DNA of 64,000 bases from Isoetes taiwanensis (Eukaryota; Streptophyta; Lycopodiopsida; Isoetales; Isoetaceae): the NCBI GenBank assembly GCA_021234155.1, contig JAJEKV010000010.1:15758275-15822274 (forward strand), written 5' to 3'. Positions 11,846 through 21,295 of the stretch are shown piece by piece (position 1 is the stretch's first letter; each line of letters starts with the position of its first letter). The notes under the pieces are model-generated. The model saw only the letters and a program-made list of their open reading frames with translations. It was not told the origin of the DNA and searched no databases. Both the position numbers and the translations under genes were made by a program.

Positions 11846-11960
11846 CGGCATGGCCACCGGCCCCCACATTCCGGTGTGGCGGTGACCCAGCCTCCGCCTC
11901 CGCCCGGTCGGGTCGGGCCCCACCGGTCCACACCGGAATGTGGTCCCGGTGGCCATGCCG
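11846..11960. repeat. GC-rich hairpin, 33-34 bp arms, upstream of the receptor kinase
   Basis: The left arm 11846-11879 (CGGCATGGCCACCGG...) pairs with 11928-11960 (...CCGGTGGCCATGCCG) around a CG-rich 48-base loop. It lies about 220 bp before the receptor-kinase ATG, so it may sit in or near that promoter. The open frames crossing it on both strands are consequences of the palindrome. Confidence 0.85.
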
Positions 11961-12175
11961 CCATACAGCCTGGCCGAACTTTATGTTATTATCTTTGGGC
12001 CATTTTTTGGCCCAGTGACGTCGGGCTCTGTGAGTAGGACAGAAAATGGCCCAGAGGGTCATTCATTTCCCTGTACGAACATGAACATTAATAGTTTGTT
12101 GACTGTAATAGCTGTTATTGACAAGACTGCAAATTGCTATATGATTGAAGCACAAGAGCCCTTTCTGAATGTTAA

Positions 12176-12991
12176 ATGAAACATTACAGCATGGAACTTT
12201 TTATCAGGATTTCTTGGCTGATAATGCTCGCCATGCCTGTGTTGGGTTACACAGAATTGCAATATTACAAAGCAGGAAATGTTTACGTGGTGAATCGTGG
12301 TCACCAGTATAGTTTAGGCAACGGATTTACCCAGTTTTTTCTGTGGTTGTACGTAAACATGACTTCTTCAGATGTCTCATATGGTTTATGGTTTGCCAAT
12401 GCATCAAAGGAGGAGTACTATTTGTGCTTGGTTGCCTGTAGGAATAATACAATCCCTTTTGATCCAATTCCAGCTCAAATTATGTGGTTTTTCAACACAA
12501 ACGGAGTCAAGCACAACCCTGTGGCCACTGGAGCCACTTTACAATTTCAAAGGGATGGAAATCTGGTACTCAGAAATGCCGATACCACCAAAGTTTTTGA
12601 AACGGGAACTGCAGGAAGAGGGGCTCAATGGTTTGCGATAGGTTATAAGCCAAATATTGTGCTGAGGAAGGATGATGGCACTAATGTTTGGAAAAGCTTT
12701 CAGTACCCCACTGATTCCATCATGTCTTTGCAGGCTTTTCTGCCTGGTATGAAGCTTGCGAGTTGGGCTAGTTCTACTAATATTTCCAGCGGTCCATACA
12801 ACATGGTGATGGAAAATGGTGGAATTGTGCTCTATGTTGGTCACACTCCTTACTGGGTGTTTTCTAACAAGGATCAGAAACTTGAATCTGCAAAATATTC
12901 TAACACACAGTTTTTTGCCGTCATCTGTGGCAGTAACAACGAACAGACAATATTATATCTGAGTTCAAACTTCTCTTATATTGACGACTGG
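12176..12991 (+). pseudogene. G-type lectin S-receptor-like kinase, 5' half (signal peptide and B-lectin domain), interrupted
   Basis: This is the N-terminal 272 codons of a plant G-type lectin receptor kinase, a plasma-membrane receptor with an extracellular mannose-lectin-like head. A hydrophobic signal sequence (ISWLIMLAMPVLGY) follows the start; ATG 12176 or the internal ATG at 12191 are both possible. The B-lectin domain runs from about residue 35 to 200, with LQFQRDGNLVLRN, WKSFQYPTDS and FLPGMKL in the expected order. At 12991 the frame runs into the terminal repeat of a 12.95-kb transposon and ends in it at 13342. The codons GAC GAC TGG at 12983-12991 are the target duplication, and the same gene resumes in frame at 25951. 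As it stands only a truncated lectin protein could be made. Confidence 0.9.
12983..12991 (+). repeat. Target-site duplication, left copy (GACGACTGG)
   Basis: Nine bases directly before the left TIR, identical to 25942-25950 directly after the right TIR. Nine base pairs is the duplication length of the Mutator superfamily. Confidence 0.97.
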
Positions 12992-13048
12992 GGAAGTCCG
13001 TATATCTCAAGCGGGATCTGGTTAATGTGGCCAGATTTCCCGTTATCA
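12992..13048 (+). repeat. Left terminal inverted repeat of the MULE (57 bp perfect)
   Basis: Starts GGAAGTCCGTATATCTCAAG and includes ATCTGGTTAATGTGGCCAGA at positions 26-45 of the repeat, a word flanked by its own inverted hexamers (ATCTGG/CCAGAT). It is identical to the reverse complement of 25885-25941. Confidence 0.97.
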
Positions 13049-13362
13049 ACCACTACATTGCCATGCACGCCATCCATCCGATTGATGGCCATGGGGTTTT
13101 GGCGCATTAACCCATTCATGGGGCAGGATGCCATGCGAGAGCAGCCATGCGGGATATCCCATGCTACTTGCCATGCCATGCCAAATCCGCGATTAATCGC
13201 AACACGCCAACCGTATTGCGGAAGTCCCTTGAACCAATCATTTCGCCCCGCGGTCATATCATCGTCATTCCTTCAACTTCAACGTTCGCCACGCGACGTT
13301 GCCATACCAAGCGAACTAGATGATTTTATTTCACTTCCATGAAATGGTAATGTCACATGGTC

Positions 13363-13408
13363 ACCCATGGTTAATGTGGCCATCAATCGAGGGGATTAAT
13401 GTGGCCAT
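13363..13408 (+). repeat. Two subterminal copies of the TTAATGTGGCC word
   Basis: GGTTAATGTGGCCATCAATC and GATTAATGTGGCCATAGAT follow each other in the leader between the left TIR and the 187-aa gene, in the same orientation as in the TIR. Confidence 0.85.
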
Positions 13409-13539
13409 AGATTTTCAAAATGTCCACCACAACGGTCACTACAACGGTCATGGGTTTAGGGTATATATGGGATGTCGTGGGTTAGGGTTTAAGGCAATTC
13501 ATTGGGTTTCAATTGATTGAGATCAAGCAATCAAGAAAC

Positions 13540-14165
13540 ATGGTGAGGACCGTGCAACAGCCTTTTGCGAGTGCAAAGGTCCCCAATGTTCACACTATTG
13601 AAGATGTCGTGGTTCACTTGAATTGGCTTCAGGAGGACGTTGGAACAATTCTTGCAGAGAATAACAGTATCCACACATTTACAAGTGAGCATCTGCTTTT
13701 TTTCCTTCATATGAATTGTTTATTTGTGGTTGTGATTTGATTGTAGCTACACGTTTTATTTATACAGAGAGAGTGGAGAAAGGTGAGATCAACTTGAACC
13801 AGCCCCGGCATTACATAGATGACAATGATAGGCCGACAGAGGGAGCAATGATAGCTGAGTTGAAAATGCGCATTATCCAAGCCAAGGCATTGAAGAAATT
13901 GCTGGCTTTGGACTTCCTGTGGCAGGGCAACACTCTGAAGCCCTGTTTTGTTAAACTGTATGAGAGACGCAAGTTGGAGAAGAAGCGTCTCATCGAAGAT
14001 GTGCTGCAGGGGTTTGATGCAAGTCTTTGCGAAGTCCTCGACCACATGTTGTGGTGGGAGTCCATATCTGTGCCTGAAGTTACCGTCGAGAGCAAGTGCG
14101 GGAGGCCATGCTGGAGGACTGGGTTGTTTCGGATTGAATTACCATTAGCCTTGTATTACCTTTGA
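13540..14165 (+). CDS. Unrecognised MULE-encoded protein, 187 aa, two exons
   Basis: Predicted as exon 1 13540-13684, intron 13685-13746 (GTGAGC...TTGTAG, 62 bp) and exon 2 13747-14165; the splice keeps the frame. The product starts MVRTVQQPFASAKVPNVHTI and has a charged central helix-prone part (EGAMIAELKMRIIQAKALKK, KLYERRKLEKKRLIEDVLQG) and a Trp-rich end (HMLWWESI). I recognise no domain. A TATA-like GTATATATGG lies about 80 bp upstream. It sits next to the left TIR, transcribed inward, opposite the transposase at the right end. That is the position of the accessory mudrB-type gene in two-gene Mutator elements, but no sequence likeness to mudrB is claimed. It could be an accessory transposition factor or a captured gene. 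Confidence 0.6.
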
Positions 14166-14223
14166 AATATATTATATCATACTATTGAACTCTATTACTG
14201 TTGTAATTGTATGTTGACTAAAC

Positions 14224-15985
14224 TACAGTGGCCACATTAACCAAAATGGGTTAAGGTGGCCATGGGTTAATGTGGCCATGGGTTAATGTGGCCATAGATT
14301 AATGTGGCAATAGGTTAGTGTGGTCATGTGCCAACCATTGAATACCACACTTTATACCATGGTAGCACACTTTAAAGGAAAAGCCACTAATACTTAGGGT
14401 TAATGTGGCCATGGGCTAAAGTGGTCACATTAACCATTATCATTTAATGTGGCCATGGTTAATGTAGCCATGACTTAAGGTGGCCACATTAACCACTATG
14501 GTTTAATGTGGCCATGGGTTAATGTGGCCATGGTTTAATGTAGCCATGGCATAAACTGGCCACATTAACCATTGGCCACATTAAGCCTAATGTGGCCAAA
14601 GGGTTAATGTGGCCAAAGGGTTAATGTGGCCATGGTGGTTAATGTGGCCCTAGGGTTAATGTGGCCACAGGGTTAATGTGGACACCGTGTTAATGTGGCC
14701 ATGGGTTTATGTGGCCATAGGTTAATGTGGCCATGGGTTAATGTAGCCTTGGGTTAATGTGGCCATAGGGTTAATGTGGCCAAAGGCTCGTGGGGTTAAT
14801 GTGGCCATAGGGTCATAGGGAAGGGTTAGTTGATGTGGTCCTAGGGTTAATGTGGCCATATGGTTAATGTGGCCATAGATCATAGGGTCATGGGTTAATG
14901 TGGTCATAGGGTTTATGTGGCCATAGGTTAATGTGGCCATGGGTTAATGTAGCCTTGGGTTAATGTGGCCATAGGGTTAATGTGGCCAAAGGCTCGTGGG
15001 GTTAATGTGGCCATAGGGTCATAGGGAAGGGTTAGTTGATGTGGTCCTAGGGTTAATGTGGCCATATGGTTAATGTGGCCATAGATCATAGGGTCATGGG
15101 TTAATGTGGTCATAGGGTTGATGTGGCCATAGGGTTAATGTGGCCCTAGGGTTAATGTGGCCATAGGGTTAATGTGGCCATAGGGTTAATGTGGCCATAG
15201 ATCATAGGGGCCATAGGGTTAATGTGGCCCTAGGGTTAATGTGGCCATAGATCATAGGGTCATGGGTTAATGTGGCCTAGGGTTAATGTGGCCCTAGGGT
15301 TAATGTGGCCATAGATTATAGGGTTAATGTGGCCCTAGGGTTAATGTGGCCATAGGGTTAATGTGGCCATAGTGTTAATGTGGCCCTAGGGTTAATGTGG
15401 CCCTAGGGTTCTGCGTGGTCATAGGGGTTAATGTGGCCATAGGGTTAATGTGGCCCTAGGGTTAATGTGGCCATAGGGTCAATGTGGCCCTAGGGTTAAT
15501 GTGGCCATAGTGTTAATGTGGCCATAGGGTTAATGTCCTAGGGTTAATGTGGCCATAGATCATAGGGTCATGGGTTAATGTGGTCATAGGGTTAATGTGG
15601 CCATAGGGTTAATGTGGCCCTAGGGTTAATGTGGCCATAGGGTTAATGTGGCCATAGGGTTAATGTGGCCCATAGGGTTAATGTGGCCATAGGGATCATA
15701 GGGTCATGGGTTAATGTGGTCATAGGGTTAATGTGGCCATAGGGTTAATGTGGCCCTAGGGTTAATGTGGCCATAGGGTTAATGTGGCCATAGGGTTAAT
15801 GTGGCCCTAGGGTTAATGTGCCCTTGGATCATAGGGTCATGTGTTAATGTGGCCATAGGGTTAATGTGGCCCTAGGGTTAATGTGGCCCTTGGGTTAATG
15901 TGGCCATAGGGTTAATGTGGTCATAGTGTTAATGTGTCACTAGGGTTAATGTGGCCATAGGGTTAATGTGGTCATAGGTTGCACT
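14224..15985 (+). repeat. Array 1: direct tandem array of the TIR word, about 17-bp unit
   Basis: About 1.75 kb of head-to-tail units with consensus GGGTTAATGTGGCCATA, varying to GGCCCTA, GGTCATA and GGCCATGG; short inserts (ATCATAGGGTCAT) recur as higher-order punctuation. Near the left edge (14224-14600) some units are inverted. A 206-bp block is duplicated exactly or nearly so (about 14710-14905 and 14916-15111). There are no unique spacers, so this is not a CRISPR-type array. The unit core is the word present inside both TIRs. The open frames crossing it (repeated GHINPMATLT on the minus strand) are translation of the satellite. Confidence 0.97.
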
Positions 15986-16234
15986 TAAAATCTTCGACAA
16001 TGCATCCAATTTAAAATCATGGGTTAATATGCCCTCCTATAAGCCATGATTAATCAGCCAATATGTGGCAATCATTCTTTCTGGGGTGGCGAAACTGTGC
16101 CAATCAATTCCTATGTCCAAACCATTAGGCTCGTACGAGTAGGCCAAAAATTGGGGAAAAGGAAGAACTCTGATTTCTGATATCTCGGGCTTCAAGCGTA
16201 AAACAGGCTCCATCTCGCGCAATCGATTAGGGCT

Positions 16235-18590
16235 ATGGCGAGTTCGATCAGTGGAACCGTTGCTGATGAAATGTCTGTGAGCGAGGCAAGTAGGTCGGAT
16301 TTGTCGGATTCGCCCCAGAGTTCAGATGGAGATGAAGCTTTCTTGCCTAATGTGGAAGAGCTTACCAAAGACTTTGAGGGATTTGAAGGAATCGGGGCAG
16401 CAAAGAAAAATCCAAAGTGAGGTCGATTCCAAGCATCCCGCTTCTCCGAGGAAGCTCAAGAAGGCTTCGCAAAGCGTCGGCCGGGAAACCGAGGCCCAAC
16501 AACCCATGCATCGTGGCATTCCGAGGTGGATGATCGTGCCCTGAAAGGGTTTTTTTACAGAAGAAAAGAAGCAAATGGTGTTGCCTCTCTGATGATTGTG
16601 GGTGGAACGGGAGGAAGAGGGCTAGACTAGAGGAGCATTTGAAGAGAAGGCATGGGCTGGTTGTGGAGGTTGAGCGGGCAGCTTGGGGCGTGAGAATGCG
16701 GGAGCAAAGTTAAGCAATGTGAGGAGGAGGCCGGACCCGAGCCAATATGTTCGAAGTATAGGCCGGATCCCGCTCACAGTGGAAGGTAAACAGAGCCGCT
16801 TCTGAGAAGGGCACAGCAGATTCAAAAGCAATTGCATATGCCCTACTTGTGGACATGCCCGATGGCACAGAGAAGGATTTGGAGGTGAAGAAATATGCCG
16901 AGGATTATGTGCAAAGGAGGGCTTTGGAATGGGACAGATCCAAGAACACTAAAATAGCTCTGTACAAGAAGAATATCAAAGAGTCTTATGCTTTTGATTG
17001 CACAGAAGAACAATGGCACGAGAGGGAGTTGGATGCCAATATGGCATCCTGCATGGATGAGCTGCAGTCCGAACTTGTGGAGAACACATGGTATTTTGAC
17101 AGTCCAGCACATGATGGGTCGGAATCTAGTGAAGATGTAGCAGAGGAGAGTGCACCACCGACCCCTGGAACCCCTGTAACTAAGCTTTCAGCAGATGCAG
17201 CCGGGTTGAGCATTAATGCTCCAATTAAGACCTCCCGGGTTGAAGCAGCCGAGAGTTCTAGTGTAAAGGATCCGGACTCCCCACTGAGCCAAATGCCTCT
17301 TCATCTTATACCTGATAGCCCAGGAAGCCAGCAGGCCAGGGTTAGAACCGTCCTCACCTTAGAAGCTGATTTTGTGCTCAGTCCTGATTTCTTGCAGAAA
17401 GTTGAAGACCTGCAGACCATGTTCCTATCTTCCAAGAAAAGAAAACTGAAATCTACCAGGTCAGAACTTCCTGAAGGTTTGTCATATTGTTGTCTCTGGC
17501 CACTGCACCTAAAGAGCCCCTTGTGGTCTTGGGGATCAGCTCGGATGGGTGAGTTTGTGATAAGCAAGGAAGATGCAGCAGCATTCGAGCACCCGGGTAC
17601 TGACAATCCAGAGAAAGTGGGTGCTTCTTGGGTGAACGATGAGTCGGTCGGCTCATATTTTATGTAAGTTTACTGTTCCTTTGGCTGCCCTTTTTTTAAA
17701 TTGTGTTTTCAGGGCTGATTGTGCCCAAAACCCAGGATTCTTTCTCACTTCATACCCGTGGAGTCTCGTAAGTACCACCAGTTCTTTCATCCTGGTCTGT
17801 TCGGACTATATTTGAGGCATGTTGATACCTTATGGAAGAAACTGCTCCCTCCCAGACCGAGCTCAGAGTTGCTCTTCTATTGGCTGCCAATATGTGCCAA
17901 GTAAGTAGTCAATTTACATATTCTGCTTTTAATCTGAAATTGAACTCATTTCTTGCATTATTGCTGAAGTTCCCATTGGAGTTTGTTTGTCTACTGTGGA
18001 GATGTAGACATTTGCAATTGTGTTGGAACAAGCTGCCCCAGTCTGCTTCATTTCGACTCACTTCGAAACTGGCATTCTGCTGGAGTCTACGCCCATTTGG
18101 CAGAGTAAGGCATCAATTCTGTGTTGCTTTTTTTAATGTAATTACAGGTGTTGCTTTAATGTGAGGTTCGGGTGTTATACATCAGATTCATACAGCAGGT
18201 TCATGGCCACTGGGGGCCTGATTTCCCAGACTGGCTCTCAATACCAGTGGTTGAAATGCGCAATCCTGAACAGGACAATGGTTCAGATTGTGGCATATTC
18301 ACAATTCTTTGTGCACGCAGATTCATTGAGGATTTCATTGTGAATGACTGCACAAAGGAAGCTCGTGAGGTAAGCAATTGTGTGGAATTGCAGATTCATT
18401 GTCTTGTGATTCATGAATTCTGATTCTTGAATTGTGTGCAATTGTGCAGGTCAGTCCGGAATGGTTCAGCAAAGTGCAAGTTGCAAATTGCAGGCAGACC
18501 TACAGTGTAGTATTGGGCAAATTGCAGGAGACCTTGGTGAGCACAAAGAATGTTAAGAAAGGCAAGGCCAAGGGAAGGCTGAATAAGTAG
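16235..18590 (+). CDS. Ulp1-like (C48) SUMO protease with upstream C2H2 finger, MULE-borne
   Basis: A cysteine protease of the ULP/SENP family, which cleaves SUMO from precursors and conjugates. The catalytic part is intact over five spliced exons: 16762-17663, 17736-17900, 17970-18104, 18186-18369 and 18450-18590, all with GT-AG ends and matching phases. Landmarks in order: WVNDESVGSYF (domain start), FYWLPICA then HWSL (catalytic His), HFDSL (Asp), NPEQDNGSDCGIF (oxyanion Gln and catalytic Cys). The exon before (16561-16689, donor GTGAGA) encodes a C2H2 finger (CCLSDDC...HLKRRH). The first exon starts at ATG 16235 (MASSISGTVADEMSVSEASR). Between 16417 and 16560 the reading changes frame and the join is unresolved, either an unseen exon or indels. 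ULP genes carried by Mutator elements are known as the Kaonashi type. Confidence 0.85.
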
Positions 18591-18813
18591 ACTATAATTT
18601 TTGTGGAAGTTTATCATAACAGAAATAGAAACATGGTACTTTTTTATTGCAGTAAATTTATTATAACAAAAACTTCTTTATAATAACTGAGACAGAAACA
18701 TGAGACTTTTCTAGAACAGGAATTTCTTCATTACTGAAACATTTTCATTGTACAAACTACTTCAGAACAGAAACTTTTTCATTACAGACTTTTGATTACA
18801 TAAACTTTTTTCG

Positions 18814-19194
18814 CTACTGAAACTTCTTCACAAGGCCATGGTCTGTCGGCCTATGATCCCCTATGATGGTATGCCTGGGAAATGCATACCCTATGTGTCC
18901 TGTTGAGTCCTCCGACACATCATCTGACGACAGGTCACTAACGACGTGAACGATCTTCATCTTCTTTGCTTCTGGCTCCCTGCTAGTGCTGGCTTCCTCA
19001 TTGGGATGTGCTAGTGCTGGTGCTGGCTTCGTGTGCTTTCTCTTGCATACCTTTGCCTTCCTCCTGAGTGGCGTAAGGGGTGCTGATTTCACCGCCGAAG
19101 ACCTGCGCCTAGAACTGGCGGGCTTAGGTCCTGCAGAAGAGGCCAGATCCTTCAACATTCGAAGGATTGGACATCGGCTTCGAGTTATGGCCAT
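18814..19194 (-). CDS. Small basic nuclear-type protein with SUMO-interaction-like motif, 126 aa
   Basis: Start ATG at 19192-19194 (minus); a splice acceptor-like TTCTTGCAG just upstream means an earlier exon is possible. The N-terminal two thirds is Lys/Arg/Ser/Pro-rich with NLS-like clusters (SSRRRSS, LRRKAKVCKRKH, EAKKMK). It is followed by IVHVVSDLSSDDVSED: a V-x-V-V core with an acidic/serine tail, the form of a SUMO-interacting motif. It runs convergent with the Ulp1-like gene, whose stop is 224 bp away. No domain family is recognised. The link to SUMO is inference from one short motif and from the neighbour. Confidence 0.5.
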   Translation of the reverse strand: MAITRSRCPILRMLKDLASSAGPKPASSRRRSSAVKSAPLTPLRRKAKVCKRKHTKPAPALAHPNEEASTSREPEAKKMKIVHVVSDLSSDDVSEDSTGHIGYAFPRHTIIGDHRPTDHGLVKKFQ

Positions 19195-19309
19195 TGGAAG
19201 AAGAGGCGCCTGCAAGAACCTTGTCGCCTGACACTAGATCGAACGGGAGGATCAGGAAACTGTTCCTTTTTTACCCTGAAAGTTTCGTATGCAATCCACG
19301 CACGTTTTT

Positions 19310-19670
19310 AACCACGTGTTGATTGAATCATTAACCAACCATTGAATATTAACCACATTAACGAACCATTTAACCAACCATTGAATATCAACCAATTAAC
19401 CATTGAATATTAACCATTAATGGAAGCCTTGGCAAATTTTCACAATTCTATCTTAAAATAGCATGGAACATTCAATTACCCTAATGTGGATGAAATTGGG
19501 ACAATGTGGTCATGGGTCAATGTGGCCTTGGGTCAATGTGGTCATGGGTCAATGTGGTCATGGGTCAATGTGCCCTTGGGTTAATGTGGCCATAGGGTTG
19601 ATGTGGCCATAGGGCTGATGTGGCCATAGGGTTGATGTGGCCATAGGGTTGATGTGGTCATGGGTAAACA
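19310..19670 (+). repeat. Minor clusters: ACCATTGAATATYAACC repeats and GGGTCAATGTGGTCAT array
   Basis: 19310-19420 carries repeated ACCATTGAATATTAACC-like words, which recur at 21200-21290. 19500-19665 carries about nine direct units of GGGTCAATGTGGTCAT grading into GGGTTGATGTGGCCATA, a diverged form of the TIR word. Confidence 0.85.
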
Positions 19671-20150
19671 TTACTAATTTGCTAGTGTAGCGACCTTTTC
19701 TTCAATGAGTAATGATGCACATCATTTTATTATTACAATTATCATTTCAAAATGATGAATACCATTATCAAACTCCGCCATTGTAGTGGAACAAATGTTA
19801 ATGTCATATTCTAAATCCAATGGTTATTTCTTCAAAGTGCACCCCTCTAATTTTTCATGGACATGACTAAGAATAATTGAATGACATTCGAACGCGCTCT
19901 CACTATTAGAATATTGGACCATGGTCTACTTTTTAATTACGAGTCTAATTGTCTACTTTTCGGGGCATGGATATATAGGGTAATGATATATAGGATTATA
20001 GGATTATAGGATATATAGGATAATGATATATAGGATTATATGGGATAATAATTAATAAATTCGGCGTACGAAATAATGATTTTTAGGAATCTATGGGATA
20101 ATAATAATTAAATTCGGTGTACGAAATAATTTCTGATTTATCGTATTCAT
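19671..20150. other. AT-rich spacer with GATATATAGGATTATAGG-type repeats
   Basis: No gene. 19965-20060 is a short-period repeat of ATATAGGATTATAGG and TAATGATATATAGG. A pair of GTACGAAATAAT words (20069, 20120) follows, just before the acidic gene's promoter. Confidence 0.6.
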
Positions 20151-20153
20151 TCG

Positions 20154-20163
20154 CATATATATG
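20154..20163 (+). promoter_or_regulatory. TATA box of the acidic-protein gene
   Basis: CATATATATG at 20154-20163, 68 bp before ATG 20231, followed by a pyrimidine-rich leader with a repeated TGCCCTC word. Confidence 0.55.
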
Positions 20164-20230
20164 CCCGCGAAGGTTTCATTCTTCCCCAATTTTTTTTCCC
20201 TCTGCCCTCTGCCCTCTGCCCTGCCCGAAC

Positions 20231-20658
20231 ATGAAGAGATCTGCCGCTGCCGCTGTTGCCTTCGGAGAAGAACCTGAGGTCTCTTCTAAGAGACCTCGGA
20301 CAGAGCCTCGGGTGGAATTCCCACCCCTGGCTGAGGTTTTTGCGAGCCTCGTGGATGCGTCGTCATCCTCTTCCTCTTCTGATTCCGAATCAGAGGAGGA
20401 AGAAGAGTCTCTGTGTAGCCAGGAATTCTTCACGGCCCAACTTGAGGGCGGGATATCTCCTGAAGACAACGTCTGGTCGGAGGCAGCAGAGGAAGATGAA
20501 GAGGACGCAGATTCCGCAGAGGATGAAGAGCAGTATTTCGAGGAGTGGCTCCTCTGGCTGAAAGGTAGTTTTGAAGTTTGAATTTTGTTCATTTACATTT
20601 CAATTTTCTAATCGTTTCGTGACCTGTAGATGATGCAGAAGAGGAAGAAGAAGAGTGA
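20231..20658 (+). CDS. Acidic MKRSA-family protein, 120 aa, two exons (copy inside the MULE)
   Basis: Exon 1 is 20231-20564 and exon 2 20630-20658, with a phase-1 intron (GTAGTT...CTGTAG). The protein starts MKRSAAAA, has an NLS-like SSKRPRTEPR, a Ser-Asp-Glu run (SSSSSSSDSESEEEEE), an acidic tract and a terminal YFEEWLLWLK followed by DDAEEEEE. The same plan (MKRSA start, acidic tracts, FxxWLxWL-like end, phase-1 intron, tiny acidic last exon) is found at 34753-35261. Two diverged copies keeping one architecture argue that it is a real gene family. Function is unknown: the acidic, nuclear-type composition would fit a histone- or DNA-mimic-like or activator role, but that is speculation. Confidence 0.75.
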
Positions 20659-21290
20659 AAGCTCGGGCCTTCTTTTGTTTAGGAATGTACATGCTGGGCT
20701 CCCTGTTTTTTTCTTGTACATGCAGGCCTCCGGGCTTTTTTGAACTTTTTTTTTCTCTTGTATAGCCTTCGCCTTCGGCCTCTGATTTCAAGCCTCCGGG
20801 CTGAAGTAAATTGTATCTAAAGCCCTGTGGGCAAATTTTCTGAAATAGAGACTGAAAACTTTTGAATTCAGACTCAATTTAGTGGCCTCCGGGCCTTTTC
20901 GAACGTTTTTTTTCTCTTGTAAAGCCTTCGCCGGGCTCGATTTCAAGCCTCCAGGGCTCAAGTAAATTGTGAGTTAGGTCATTTAGATGTAAAGCCCTCT
21001 CGGGCAAATTTTTCAAATCTGGTGAAAACTTTTGAATTCAGACTCAATTTGGTTCCTGCTTCACTAAAAATGTTGTGAACGTCTATAACTGTAAAGCATT
21101 TCACAGGGTTTTTAGGATTCACAGGGTTTGGGGCACACACAAATGTTGTACTAAAAATGCTGCTTCACTAAAAATGTTGTGAACGTTTACAACCTTTGCA
21201 TATCAACCATTGAATATCAACCATTGAACATAAATCATTTGAATACCAACCATTGAGTATCAACCATTGAACATTAATCATTAACCAACC
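20659..21290. other. 3' region of the acidic gene with internal repeats
   Basis: GCCTCCGGGC words and TTTGAATTCAGACTCAATTT recur (20670-21060), as do paired CACTAAAAATGTTGTGAACG blocks (21062, 21167). No further gene. The CCTCCGGGC word also follows the paralogue at 35310. Confidence 0.6.
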
Positions 21291-21295
21291 AACCA

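Noticed and set aside
11670-12062. Minus-strand 130-aa frame and overlapping frames on both strands
   Set aside because: They cross the GC-rich hairpin, where both strands are open because of base composition; no motif.
12992-13342. Continuation of the lectin frame into the transposon as a real C-terminus
   Set aside because: The residues are translated TIR sequence; the host frame resumes after the right target duplication.
14722-15113. Long minus-strand frames translating to repeated GHINPMATLT peptides
   Set aside because: They are the 17-bp satellite read through; codon periodicity follows the repeat, with no start context.
14224-15985. CRISPR-like regular array
   Set aside because: Units are contiguous and mutate gradually; there are no unique spacers, and the host is a plant.
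20176-20592. Minus-strand 138-aa Ser-rich frame opposite the acidic gene
   Set aside because: Antisense shadow of the GAG/GAA/TCT runs; the plus-strand gene has a start, TATA, intron and paralogue.
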